DNA from: Clostridia bacterium
GTDB taxonomy: Bacteria; Bacillota; Clostridia; Oscillospirales; CAG-272
Reading direction: 5' to 3'
Length of the DNA: 9,091 bases
NCBI GenBank assembly: GCA_017416885.1
Contig: JAFQAM010000042.1
Location: 1-9,091 of the forward strand
Part shown: piece by piece, positions 1 to 6,342 of the stretch
How positions within the stretch are numbered: the stretch's first letter is position 1
How the letters are laid out: the number at the start of each line of letters is the position of its first letter
Translations under genes and position numbers: made by a program
Notes under the pieces: model-generated
The model's input: the letters and a program-made list of their open reading frames with translations, nothing else
Databases searched by the model: none
Told to the model about the DNA's origin: nothing

Positions 1-133
1 GAAGCGAACAAAGGCAATATTTAATATTGCCAAGCGAGTTTATGCAGATAGACGGGATATTTACCGTCTAAAACCTTATTGGCTCGAGCCTACTGTGGCA
101 TTCCTTTATATAATATCATATATTTATAAATAA
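1..133 (+). CDS. C-terminal fragment of an unidentified protein
   Basis: An open frame runs from base 2 (base 1 closes the preceding codon) to a TAA at 131-133, giving the last 43 residues of a protein that begins outside the window. The tail is basic and aromatic, with stretches such as KRVYADRRDIYRLKPYW followed by a hydrophobic end (AFLYIISYIYK). I do not recognise the family. It lies upstream of a cell-surface polymer transferase on the same strand, so a role in polysaccharide synthesis is plausible but is inferred from position only. The next gene has its own strong promoter about 30 bp after this stop, so the two need not be co-transcribed. No terminator hairpin is visible between them. 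Confidence 0.5.
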   Translation, partial: KRTKAIFNIAKRVYADRRDIYRLKPYWLEPTVAFLYIISYIYK

Positions 134-162
134 ATCAAGTCTAAATAATAAAGGTAAAATCG

Positions 163-191
163 TTGAATTATGGCGGAATATGTGTTATACT
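163..191 (+). promoter_or_regulatory. Sigma-A promoter of the GT2/TagF-like gene (extended -10)
   Basis: The -35 box is TTGAAT (163-168), the spacer is 17 bp, and the -10 box is TATACT (186-191). A TGT triplet (183-185) directly precedes the -10 box, making it an extended -10. The predicted start is near 198, which leaves a short leader of about 35 nt before the ATG at 233. No operator-like palindrome is seen around it, so expression may be constitutive. Confidence 0.75.
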
Positions 192-221
192 ATTAAGAGT
201 ATGACTATGATACAGTGAGAT

Positions 222-226
222 GGAGG
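222..226 (+). promoter_or_regulatory. Ribosome binding site that fixes the start at 233
   Basis: GGAGG lies 6 nt before the ATG at 233. The open frame also has an upstream GTG at 215, but that codon precedes this ribosome site and has no Shine-Dalgarno sequence of its own. Starting at 233 gives MDYKFKFSIIMAVYN, where the GT2 first strand starts a few residues in, as is normal for the family. Confidence 0.8.
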
Positions 227-232
227 TACAAA

Positions 233-2884
233 ATGGATTACAAATTCAAATTTTCTATTATTATGGCTGTGTACAATGTTGAAGCATACTTAGAGGAGGC
301 TGTTGAAAGCCTTGTTAATCAAACAATTGGCTTTGACTGTGTACAGGTTATTTTAGTTGATGACGGCTCACCTGATAATTCAGGCGCTATTTGTGATGCT
401 ATTAAAGCAAAATATCCAAGCAATATTGTTGTTGTGCATAAGGAAAACGGCGGTGTTTCCTCTGCAAGAAACGAGGGGCTTAAGCATATAGAGGGCAAGT
501 ATGTTAACTGTATGGACCCCGATGATATTCTTACTAAAAATACACTTGAGAATGTTTATAGCTTTTTTGAGAAAAACTACAACGCTACCGATGTTGTGGG
601 TATTCCTATCGTGATGTTTGGCGACACGAATGGTCCTCACTACTTAAACGATAAGTTTGCAAGAGGTACAAGAGTGATTAACCTACAAAAGGAGGTTAAT
701 TATTTTCAATTGTCCTGCTCCTGCGCCTTTATTAAAAATGAAATTGCAAAATCTATTCGATTTGATGAAAGCTTGACCGTTGCCGAGGATGCTCAGCAAA
801 TGATCAGAATTTTAATCAACAAGCCATTTTTAGGTGTTGTTTCAGGCTGTCATTACGGATACAGAAAGCACGCAGGATCTGCCCTTTCAAACGGGCTTAA
901 AAAATGCTGGTATAATGACTACATTTATTCATTTATTTTACCGTCAATTGAATATGCCAAGGAAAAATACGGATATGTGCCAAGATTTGTACAAAATGCG
1001 CTTATGAGTAATTTACAGTGGCGACTTTCCGAAAAAGCAAGACCTGCTTGTCTTGACGAAAATGAGCTAAAGCAGTATAAGGACGGCTTAGCGCTTTGCT
1101 TCAAGGAATTTGATGATGATATCATTATGAAGCAAAAGCATTGTAGCAGTGATAACAGAGCTGCCTTGATTGCAACAAAATATCAAAGCAAGGATTTTAT
1201 CACCAAGGAAACAAACGATATTTTATTGGGCTTTGACTCTCATAATCTTTCAAGGCTTTCAAATACAACATTCAGTCTTGACTTTTTAGAGATAAATGAG
1301 GATAGCATAATTTTGTCTGCCCGTAAGACATTTTTTACATTATACGGTAATGTTACAGACGGATTTATCAAAATTGGCGACAACACCGTAAAATCCACCA
1401 AGGTTGAATATATGGACCACGGCGTATTTTTAGGCGATGCGATTACCAAGGATGCGATTTTTGAGTTTATTATTCCAAGAGAGCTTTTAGCTAAGGAAAA
1501 TAAAATCAGCTTTTATGTTGAGTGTGATGGAATTAATGTTGAAAATAAGAATATTAATTTCGGCACATTCTTTCCTTTACAAAAGCGATATAAATCATCA
1601 TACTATTTTGAGAATGGCTTATTATTCAAGCTTGCTAAAAGCTCGCTTGTAGTTTCAAAAGCTAAAAACGCAAAAAAATATGAAAGAAAGCTTCTTAAGG
1701 AGCTTTGGAAATCAAACAAATTAGGGGAAAGAAAGGCTGTTTTTGCAAGAATATTAGCAAAGATTTATAAGCTTTTCCACAGAAAGCCCATTTGGATAAT
1801 TTCTGACAGAGTTAATAAGTCGGGAGACAACGGCGAAGCGTTTTTCAGGCATTTAAAGAGCATTAAATTTAAGGGCGCAAAGTATTATTACGCTATTGGA
1901 AAATGTCCGTCATATTACAGCATGAAAAAGCTTGGAAATGTAATTGACTGTCACTCCTTGAAATATAAGATTATGCATCTTGCTTGCGAGCTTATAATCT
2001 CTGCCCAGGCCGATATTAATGTTTATGATCCGTTCCCACATTATTCGCAGCCATACAAGGATATAATTACAAGAAAGAAATTTATATTCCTTCAGCACGG
2101 AATTATCAAGGATGATTTATCCGATTGGCTGAATAAATACAACAAGAATATCACAGGCTTTATTTGCTCGGTAGAAAAGGAATACGAGTCTATTGTAAAC
2201 GGCAATTATCACTATGATGAAAAAAATGTTTGGCTGACAGGTCTTGCTCGCTTTGACCGTCTATACAGAGATGAGAAAAAGTACATTACAATTATGCCAA
2301 CCTGGCGCAAATATTTAATGAGCCATATTGACAATCAGACAGGTATCTGGCAGGAAAAGCCCGGCTTTACCGAAAGCAATTATTTCACATTCTATAACAA
2401 CCTTATAAATGACAAAAGAGTGCTTGATGTGGCTGTAAAACACGGTTATACCATTTGCTTTATGCCTCATCCGAACACTATAACCAAGATTGATTTGTTT
2501 ACAAAGAATAAGAATGTAAAATTCTATACTGTAAATGACGAATACCGCGAGGTGTATGCGCAAAGTGATTTGATTCTTACGGATTATTCGTCCTCGGTTT
2601 TTGATTTCGTGTATTTAAGAAAGCCAATTTTCTATACTCACTTTGATAAAGAGGAGTTCATAAAGGGCGATCACGCATACATCCCCGGTTATTTTGATTA
2701 TGAAAGGGACGGTTTCGGTGAGGTTGTCTATGATTATGAATCAACGGTAAAAACTCTCATAGAGTATATGGAAAACGGCTGTAATTTGAAGGATAAATAC
2801 AGAGAAAGAATTGACAGCTTCTTTGCGTTTAATGATAAGAACAACTGTCAAAGAACACTTGATAAGATTTTAGTGCTTAAATAA
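233..2884 (+). CDS. Two-domain GT2 glycosyltransferase / CDP-glycerol glycerophosphotransferase (TagF/TagB-like)
   Basis: This 883-residue protein probably builds a glycerol-phosphate-containing wall teichoic acid or capsule polymer at the inner face of the membrane. Residues 1 to about 300 are a GT-A (GT2) domain: FSIIMAVYN (7-15), VDDGS (42-46), NGGVSSARN (72-80) and the metal-binding DPDD (95-98). Residues of roughly 340-460 look like a beta-rich linker domain. The C-terminal part matches the CDP-glycerol glycerophosphotransferase family (GT-B fold): SDRVNKSGDNGEAFF, then LQHGIIKDD with His622, MPTWR (about 688-692), MPHP with His746 and TDYSSSVFD (783-791). In TagF the two histidines at these motifs are catalytic, and both are kept here. 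So both halves look active, and one polypeptide may add a sugar and a glycerol phosphate. No signal peptide or clear transmembrane helix is visible; a basic region (about 490-530) could contact the membrane. The gene has its own promoter and a terminator immediately after its TAA. The exact polymer cannot be told from sequence. Confidence 0.9.
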   Translation: MDYKFKFSIIMAVYNVEAYLEEAVESLVNQTIGFDCVQVILVDDGSPDNSGAICDAIKAKYPSNIVVVHKENGGVSSARNEGLKHIEGKYVNCMDPDDILTKNTLENVYSFFEKNYNATDVVGIPIVMFGDTNGPHYLNDKFARGTRVINLQKEVNYFQLSCSCAFIKNEIAKSIRFDESLTVAEDAQQMIRILINKPFLGVVSGCHYGYRKHAGSALSNGLKKCWYNDYIYSFILPSIEYAKEKYGYVPRFVQNALMSNLQWRLSEKARPACLDENELKQYKDGLALCFKEFDDDIIMKQKHCSSDNRAALIATKYQSKDFITKETNDILLGFDSHNLSRLSNTTFSLDFLEINEDSIILSARKTFFTLYGNVTDGFIKIGDNTVKSTKVEYMDHGVFLGDAITKDAIFEFIIPRELLAKENKISFYVECDGINVENKNINFGTFFPLQKRYKSSYYFENGLLFKLAKSSLVVSKAKNAKKYERKLLKELWKSNKLGERKAVFARILAKIYKLFHRKPIWIISDRVNKSGDNGEAFFRHLKSIKFKGAKYYYAIGKCPSYYSMKKLGNVIDCHSLKYKIMHLACELIISAQADINVYDPFPHYSQPYKDIITRKKFIFLQHGIIKDDLSDWLNKYNKNITGFICSVEKEYESIVNGNYHYDEKNVWLTGLARFDRLYRDEKKYITIMPTWRKYLMSHIDNQTGIWQEKPGFTESNYFTFYNNLINDKRVLDVAVKHGYTICFMPHPNTITKIDLFTKNKNVKFYTVNDEYREVYAQSDLILTDYSSSVFDFVYLRKPIFYTHFDKEEFIKGDHAYIPGYFDYERDGFGEVVYDYESTVKTLIEYMENGCNLKDKYRERIDSFFAFNDKNNCQRTLDKILVLK

Positions 2885-2886
2885 TA

Positions 2887-2913
2887 AAAAGCCACGCAAA
2901 TTGCGTGGCTTTT
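2887..2913. terminator. Bidirectional terminator between the GT2/TagF-like gene and the XRE gene
   Basis: An 11-bp perfect stem, AAAAGCCACGC (2887-2897) with GCGTGGCTTTT (2903-2913), closes a 5-nt loop. It has a T run on both strands. It sits between two convergent stops (2884 on + and 2915 on -), so it can end both transcripts. It resembles the terminator at 5549-5579. Confidence 0.88.
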
Positions 2914-2914
2914 G

Positions 2915-3136
2915 TTATCTATATAGTTTTTCAGGCTTTTGTATAATTCCCGCCAAATAATCCAATGTAACGCCATAAAATTTAGCTAAGGTTATAAAAT
3001 GATGCATTGGTAGTTCTCTTTCGCCTTTTTCATACAATGAATAATGTTGTCTTGATATTCCAAGAAGCTTTGCTATATCTGCTTGTGTTTTATCTTTATC
3101 TTCTCTTAAATCTCTTAACCGTTGATAATAGTACAT
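2915..3136 (-). CDS. XRE-family helix-turn-helix regulator, likely controller of the adjacent restriction system
   Basis: This 73-residue protein is almost entirely a Cro/C1-type HTH domain. The HTH core lies at about residues 17-38 (TQADIAKLLGISRQHYSLYE), with the family's typical YEKGERELP turn and a later LAKFYGVTLDYLAGI helix pair. Its size suits a single-domain dimeric DNA binder like restriction-modification controller proteins. The ATG at 3136-3134 is preceded by AAGGGA (3150-3145) with 8 nt spacing. It diverges from the type IIG gene, and the 141-bp region between them carries three matching palindromes, so it very likely represses or controls both promoters. The operator assignment is inference from position and symmetry. 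Whether it activates, represses or does both cannot be decided from sequence alone. Confidence 0.9.
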   Translation of the reverse strand: MYYYQRLRDLREDKDKTQADIAKLLGISRQHYSLYEKGERELPMHHFITLAKFYGVTLDYLAGIIQKPEKLYR

Positions 3137-3171
3137 AGCAATTTTCCCTTCTTTTAATATTATGCTAAAAA

Positions 3172-3180
3172 ATTATAGCA
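3172..3180 (-). promoter_or_regulatory. Extended -10 promoter of the XRE gene
   Basis: On the - strand TGC (3180-3178) directly precedes a perfect TATAAT (3177-3172). No good -35 box is found at 16-18 bp, so the element probably relies on the extended -10. Operator O1 (3182-3197) lies immediately upstream, across the position of the -35/spacer, which suggests autoregulation. Confidence 0.6.
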
Positions 3181-3181
3181 C

Positions 3182-3197
3182 GCATACAAACATATGC
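3182..3197. promoter_or_regulatory. Operator O1 for the XRE regulator
   Basis: GCATACAAACATATGC is a palindrome with 5-bp arms (GCATA/TATGC). It differs from O2 at one of 16 positions. It lies just upstream of the + strand -35 box and over the -35/spacer of the divergent XRE promoter, so one bound dimer could affect both genes. Confidence 0.75.
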
Positions 3198-3199
3198 TC

Positions 3200-3228
3200 T
3201 TGAAATGCATACAAATATATGCTAAAAT
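3200..3228 (+). promoter_or_regulatory. Promoter of the type IIG restriction-modification gene
   Basis: The -35 box is TTGAAA (3200-3205), followed by a 17-bp spacer and the -10 box TAAAAT (3223-3228). TGC directly before the -10 makes it an extended -10. Operator O2 occupies bases 3207-3222, which is 16 of the 17 spacer positions. O1 and O3 bracket the promoter. The predicted start is near 3235, so O3 (3238-3253) lies in the initially transcribed region. A bound regulator here should exclude RNA polymerase. Confidence 0.75.
3207..3222. promoter_or_regulatory. Operator O2 for the XRE regulator, inside the promoter spacer
   Basis: GCATACAAATATATGC has the same GCATA/TATGC arms as O1 and fills the spacer between the -35 and -10 boxes of the type IIG promoter. 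The start-to-start distance from O1 is 25 bp and to O3 is 31 bp. Confidence 0.75.
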
Positions 3229-3237
3229 AAAGGAAAA

Positions 3238-3253
3238 GCATACATTCGTATGA
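3238..3253. promoter_or_regulatory. Operator O3 for the XRE regulator
   Basis: GCATACATTCGTATGA contains a perfect CATAC/GTATG inverted repeat with a 4-bp centre. It matches O1 at 12 of 16 positions. It lies just downstream of the predicted transcription start of the type IIG gene, where a bound dimer would act as a roadblock. Confidence 0.65.
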
Positions 3254-3277
3254 CAAAAATAAAATAAGAGGTAGGCT

Positions 3278-4357
3278 ATGATTAAAAAATATAATATTGA
3301 ATTAGAAGGACAATTCGATTTTTACGAGAGCTATTTAAAACTAATAGATAAAAATCTATCAATTGATTGCGTTCTAAGTGATAATACAGATGGCGTATTA
3401 AACGGCAATTTGTTGGAGTTCAAGCTACATATTAATGATTTAAATGCGGTATTATTTCAGGCAATAAAATATTTATCTGCTCGAAGAATAAAGGGAAAGC
3501 CTATTCCTGCAAATATCATTCTTATTTCCCTTAACGATGGAAAAGCATATATTTATAATTCCGAAGATTATATAGATAATATAGAAACAGTATATTTAGG
3601 TAGCGCTTCAAAGGATAATAGTGGATTTATAGGCGGTCATCCCTCTCAAGAATTGTATTATGTGGAAAATTCATATGATGAAGCAATCCTTATTTCTCTG
3701 TTGAGGCAAAATAAATTCACAAAAATTCACATAGACGAAAACTGCATTGTAGGTTGGGCTTCATCTTATTATAAGCAAAATCCAGAGGCAAGAAAAAGCG
3801 ATTTCATCGGCGATTTAACGGGAAAAGTGAAAATTATCGGTGAAATTAGAAAGCCTGATAAATTTAAAGATTACATTTATCCATATGAAGGTGCAACAAA
3901 TACAAAATTTCAATATTTGATGGACAAACTAAACGACTATATGCAAAAGAAAAATTTAGGTGCATTTTATACACCTAAACAATATGCTAAAAAGTCTTTA
4001 GAATTGGTTCGTGAAGCAATTAAGAGAGTGCCAAAAGATAATGATTATATAATTTTGGACAGATGTGCCGGTACTGGTATTTTAGAATTAGATTTGACAG
4101 ATGAAGAAAAAGAACACACAGTTTTGTCAACCATAGAATATTATGAATACAAGGTTTTACTTGAAGTTCTTGGCGATAAAGTAAGATATATTATTCCCCC
4201 TACCGAAAAGGAAGATACTTTTAATCGGGGACTTGTGCGTGGTGCAGATGCATTAAGTAAAGAATATATAGAAAATCCAGTCATTAAAAAGTATCTTGAT
4301 AATCCAAAATGTACAATCATTTTATTTGAAAATCCACCGTATGCGGAATCTAATTGA
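3278..4357 (+). CDS. Type IIG enzyme, N-terminal segment: nuclease plus methyltransferase motifs X, I and IV
   Basis: This 359-residue segment starts at an ATG with AGAGG 6 nt upstream. Residues of about 1-110 look like a PD-(D/E)xK nuclease: Asp38 (TDGV), Glu47-x-Lys49 (LLEFKL) and Gln61 (FQAIKYLS) form the D...ExK...Q pattern. Residues 228-237 (GAFYTPKQYA) are methyltransferase motif X, 260-267 (LDRCAGTG) are the S-adenosylmethionine-binding motif I, and ENPPY (351-355) is catalytic motif IV of N6-adenine methyltransferases. The segment ends four residues after NPPY, in the middle of the catalytic domain, so it is not a natural domain boundary and is unlikely to methylate alone. The stop is TGA, whereas every other complete or partial gene in the window ends in TAA or TAG. 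The promoter is covered by operators for the divergent XRE regulator. Confidence 0.75.
   Translation: MIKKYNIELEGQFDFYESYLKLIDKNLSIDCVLSDNTDGVLNGNLLEFKLHINDLNAVLFQAIKYLSARRIKGKPIPANIILISLNDGKAYIYNSEDYIDNIETVYLGSASKDNSGFIGGHPSQELYYVENSYDEAILISLLRQNKFTKIHIDENCIVGWASSYYKQNPEARKSDFIGDLTGKVKIIGEIRKPDKFKDYIYPYEGATNTKFQYLMDKLNDYMQKKNLGAFYTPKQYAKKSLELVREAIKRVPKDNDYIILDRCAGTGILELDLTDEEKEHTVLSTIEYYEYKVLLEVLGDKVRYIIPPTEKEDTFNRGLVRGADALSKEYIENPVIKKYLDNPKCTIILFENPPYAESN
4355..4357 (+). other. In-frame TGA that splits the type IIG gene
   Basis: The TGA is codon 360, between AESN and TTKINSDW. The downstream frame stays open for 396 more codons. Tryptophan is coded by TGG throughout the window, for example at 4379-4381 in this same gene, and no other gene uses TGA within its frame, so a recoded genetic code is not indicated. 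No homopolymer or short tandem repeat is present that would make this a slippage-based phase switch. Confidence 0.8.
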
Positions 4358-4396
4358 ACAACAAAAATAAATAGCGATTGGAAGAAAAGCTATGTT

Positions 4397-5548
4397 GTGT
4401 CTGAAATGAAAAAGGAAGTTAGTGGCACAGTGAGTAATGATTTAGGCAATGCTTTTATTTGGTCGGGCTTCAAATATTATTTAAGACAGCCAACCGACAG
4501 CTATATTGTTTATTCTCCTGTAAAGTATTGGAAAGCACAGCACCTTGTAAATAAAAAATTTGTTAAAGGCTTTGCATTTAATCGCAGGCATTTCCATACC
4601 AATATTGATGCGTGCATTATGGTAGCGCTATGGGAAAATACCAATTGTAATATTGATAGGATCACCTTAGAGGGATATGATATTATAGATAATGAGATAA
4701 AAAAAGAGCCTTCTTTATTAGATGTGTCAAAAATAAATACAAGTCTTGCTGATGCATATTATGACAGAAAAAGCATTGTTGGAGATACTCTTGACGGAAT
4801 ATGTACAGGTTTGGACGGTAAAGAATCGTTCAAAACAAGAACTCGCGTTAAAAAGATGTATAATGACAATTTGATGTGTTTTCTTGTTGCAAACAGCACG
4901 GGGTTTGACAATCCAGATTTGAATTTCGGTTTAACAATAGCTGGAAGATATGATGGCAATGGTTTTTTTGTAAGAAAAGATAACTATCTTGAAAAGTTGC
5001 CTTTATTTGCCGCAAGCAGATATATTACATATAATCGCAAGTGGACCGAAAGAGCCAGAATAATGAAATCAGGTGACGGAAAAGAAAAGTTTTTAAATGA
5101 CATTAAAAACGGAAAATTAACACAATTTCTATTAAAAGTTTTACTATTTACGATTTTTGAAATGCATAATCATGTAAGAACATTTTGGGGCAGTGACGGA
5201 AGGTTTTACAGGAATGAGTTATGCTTAGATACAACCAACGGTGAAACAATAGCAAGTCAATCATTAAAAGAGCTCAAAGCAAACGAAAAAGAAAAGGCTA
5301 TTCTTAAACAATGGGATATGATTTTAGAAAATGCTAAAAAAACAAAAAATTATAATGCTTCTTTAACATATGGTATTTATCAAATTTTTGATGAATTAGA
5401 CACATCTCATAATGATGTTGAAACAGATTCCATAATATACGATTATCCAGAATTACACGGGAATTTACAAACGCTAAAAAAACTTGTTAAAGAGTATTAC
5501 AATGAGGAAATTGTTCCTGTTTTATTTAAATATGAATTTTTAAAATAA
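4397..5548 (+). CDS. Type IIG enzyme, C-terminal segment: rest of the methyltransferase fold and target-recognition region
   Basis: This frame is the continuation of the gene at 3278. The first possible start in this segment is GTG at 4397, and an ATG follows at 4406. The only ribosome-site-like sequence is GGAAG (4380-4384), 12 nt before the GTG, which is too far to be convincing. I therefore read the segment as the severed half of one protein. Its first part (NDLGNAFIWSGFKYYL, SPVKYWKAQHL, KGFAFNRRHFHT, DACIMVALW) continues the methyltransferase domain after NPPY. The remaining roughly 280 residues have the less conserved, mixed character expected of a target-recognition domain, and I see no known motif there. 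It ends in TAA one base before a terminator stem. If translated alone it would lack both the AdoMet-binding and NPPY motifs. Confidence 0.65.
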   Translation: MSEMKKEVSGTVSNDLGNAFIWSGFKYYLRQPTDSYIVYSPVKYWKAQHLVNKKFVKGFAFNRRHFHTNIDACIMVALWENTNCNIDRITLEGYDIIDNEIKKEPSLLDVSKINTSLADAYYDRKSIVGDTLDGICTGLDGKESFKTRTRVKKMYNDNLMCFLVANSTGFDNPDLNFGLTIAGRYDGNGFFVRKDNYLEKLPLFAASRYITYNRKWTERARIMKSGDGKEKFLNDIKNGKLTQFLLKVLLFTIFEMHNHVRTFWGSDGRFYRNELCLDTTNGETIASQSLKELKANEKEKAILKQWDMILENAKKTKNYNASLTYGIYQIFDELDTSHNDVETDSIIYDYPELHGNLQTLKKLVKEYYNEEIVPVLFKYEFLK

Positions 5549-5579
5549 GCAAAAGCACGCAATATTTGCGTGCTTTTGC
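5549..5579. terminator. Bidirectional terminator after the type IIG gene
   Basis: A perfect 14-bp stem, GCAAAAGCACGCAA (5549-5562) with TTGCGTGCTTTTGC (5566-5579), closes a 3-nt loop. It has A/T runs suited to termination on either strand. It starts at the base after the TAA at 5548. It also faces the - strand thrH transcript that comes through hairpin cluster A. Confidence 0.88.
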
Positions 5580-5588
5580 TCTATGAAT

Positions 5589-5713
5589 TGGCTTCGCCAT
5601 GAATTGCTTTGCAGAATGAAATGTGCTTCGCACTTGAAATGAAATTGCATTTGCAATTTCTTGAAATGTATTTGCATTTGCAAATACTTGAAATGCAATG
5701 CACATCATTGCAT
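5589..5713. repeat. Hairpin cluster A: six small palindromes with TTGAAAT spacers
   Basis: Six consecutive hairpins: TGGC-ttc-GCCA (5589-5599), TGC-ttt-GCA (5605-5613), GTGC-ttc-GCAC (5623-5633), GAAATTGC-attt-GCAATTTC (5641-5660), GTATTTGC-attt-GCAAATAC (5668-5687) and ATGCAATG-cacat-CATTGCAT (5693-5713). The arms differ in sequence and length but stay complementary. The third to sixth hairpins are separated by TTGAAAT-like spacers (5634-5640, 5661-5667, 5688-5694, the last overlapping the next arm). The cluster lies between the thrH stop (5726) and the terminator at 5549-5579, so it would be in the thrH 3' untranslated region. No gene is seen here; the + strand open frame across it is an accident of the repeats. 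Confidence 0.8.
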
Positions 5714-5725
5714 GGCTGGCGGCTA

Positions 5726-6334
5726 TTAAAGCGCAGATATAATCGCGTTATAAAGGTCGTCATACTCCTCGTAAGCAGGAAGGCTTGGATAGTCGGCTTT
5801 GATTTTATCGGTGCTCTTAAAGAGGAAGCCTGCCTTGGAGTTTAAAATCATACCGAGGTCGTTATAGCTGTCTCCTGCGCAAATTGTATCGTAGCCGATT
5901 GACTGAAGCGCCTTTACTGTTGTAAATTTGGACTTTTCCACTCTCATTTTGTAGCCTGTAATTTCGCCGCTTTCGCTAACCTCTAAAGTATTGCAGAAAA
6001 TTGTAGGCATACCTAATTTTTTCATAAGTGGGGCTGCAAACTGTGTAAATGTATCGCTTAAAATGATAACCTGTGTTTTTGCGCGAAGGTTGTCTAAAAA
6101 TTCCTTTGCGCCCTCAATTGGTTCAATCTTTGCAATTGTATCCTGGATTTCCTTTAAGCCAAGACCGTGCTCCTTTAAAATTGCGATGCGGTACTTCATA
6201 AGCTTATCGTAATCAGGCTCGTCTCTTGTTGTTCTTTTTAATTCGGGAATGCCGCTTGCCTCTGCAAATGCAATCCAGATTTCAGGCACAAGTACGCCCT
6301 CTAAATCCAAGCAAACTATGTTCATTTCGCTCAT
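5726..6334 (-). CDS. thrH: ThrH: HAD-family phosphoserine phosphatase / homoserine phosphotransferase
   Basis: This 202-residue cytosolic protein closely resembles the ThrH branch of the HAD superfamily in size and motifs. Known ThrH proteins hydrolyse phosphoserine and can move the phosphate to homoserine, linking serine and threonine synthesis. Visible motifs are CLDLEGVLVPEIW (8-20) with nucleophile Asp10 and Glu12 in the DLEG form typical of ThrH (most relatives have DxDGT), ILSDTF (91-96, motif II), Lys141 as a possible motif III lysine, and AGDSYND (153-159, motif IV). I start it at the ATG at 6334-6332, with AAGGAG 8 nt upstream. A longer frame to 6400 would add 22 residues, but that stretch is non-coding hairpin leader. 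It has its own strong promoter, and its predicted 5' leader is mostly hairpin cluster B. It is preceded by the terminator of trxB, so it is a single-gene transcript. Confidence 0.92.
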   Translation of the reverse strand: MSEMNIVCLDLEGVLVPEIWIAFAEASGIPELKRTTRDEPDYDKLMKYRIAILKEHGLGLKEIQDTIAKIEPIEGAKEFLDNLRAKTQVIILSDTFTQFAAPLMKKLGMPTIFCNTLEVSESGEITGYKMRVEKSKFTTVKALQSIGYDTICAGDSYNDLGMILNSKAGFLFKSTDKIKADYPSLPAYEEYDDLYNAIISAL

Positions 6335-6342
6335 TATTTTTT

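Larger units (their letters stand above)
3278..5548 (+). pseudogene. Type IIG restriction-modification enzyme interrupted by an in-frame TGA
   Basis: One reading frame runs from the ATG at 3278 to the TAA at 5546-5548. It would encode 756 residues but for a single TGA at 4355-4357. Both sides are in the same frame, and the 13 codons between the TGA and the next possible start (TTKINSDWKKSYV) read as normal protein, so this is a nonsense change and not a frameshift. An intact product would combine an N-terminal PD-(D/E)xK nuclease, an N6-adenine methyltransferase (motifs X, I and NPPY) and a C-terminal target-recognition region, which is the layout of a single-chain type IIG enzyme. The ribosome site GAGGT (3268-3272) precedes the ATG. 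The stop removes DNA recognition from the nuclease half, so cutting and methylation should be lost together. Alternatives are a sequencing error, readthrough, or two separately translated subunits. Confidence 0.7.

Noticed and set aside
4355..4357. Reassigned UGA codon (tryptophan or glycine) or selenocysteine
   Set aside because: All other long genes have no in-frame TGA and encode tryptophan with TGG. No stable SECIS-like hairpin directly follows the TGA, and a restriction enzyme is not a known selenoprotein type.
4340..4410. Phase-variable switch in the type IIG gene
   Set aside because: There is no homopolymer or short tandem repeat at the break, and no inverted repeats for an invertible segment were seen around it. 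The interruption is a substitution-type stop in one constant frame.
2885..5580. Insertion sequence or integrase-borne mobile element around the restriction genes
   Set aside because: No transposase, integrase, terminal inverted repeats or target duplications are visible. Only the paired terminators hint at insertion, and that is recorded as a finding.
5581..5725. Possible CRISPR array in the hairpin-rich region
   Set aside because: The repeating parts are short (7-8 bp) and the varying parts are self-complementary palindromes of different lengths, not unique spacers of constant length. No cas genes are present.
5609..5845. A 78-residue + strand open frame
   Set aside because: It is read through hairpin cluster A and the antisense of thrH. 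Its sequence is a translation of the repeats, with no ribosome site or family resemblance.
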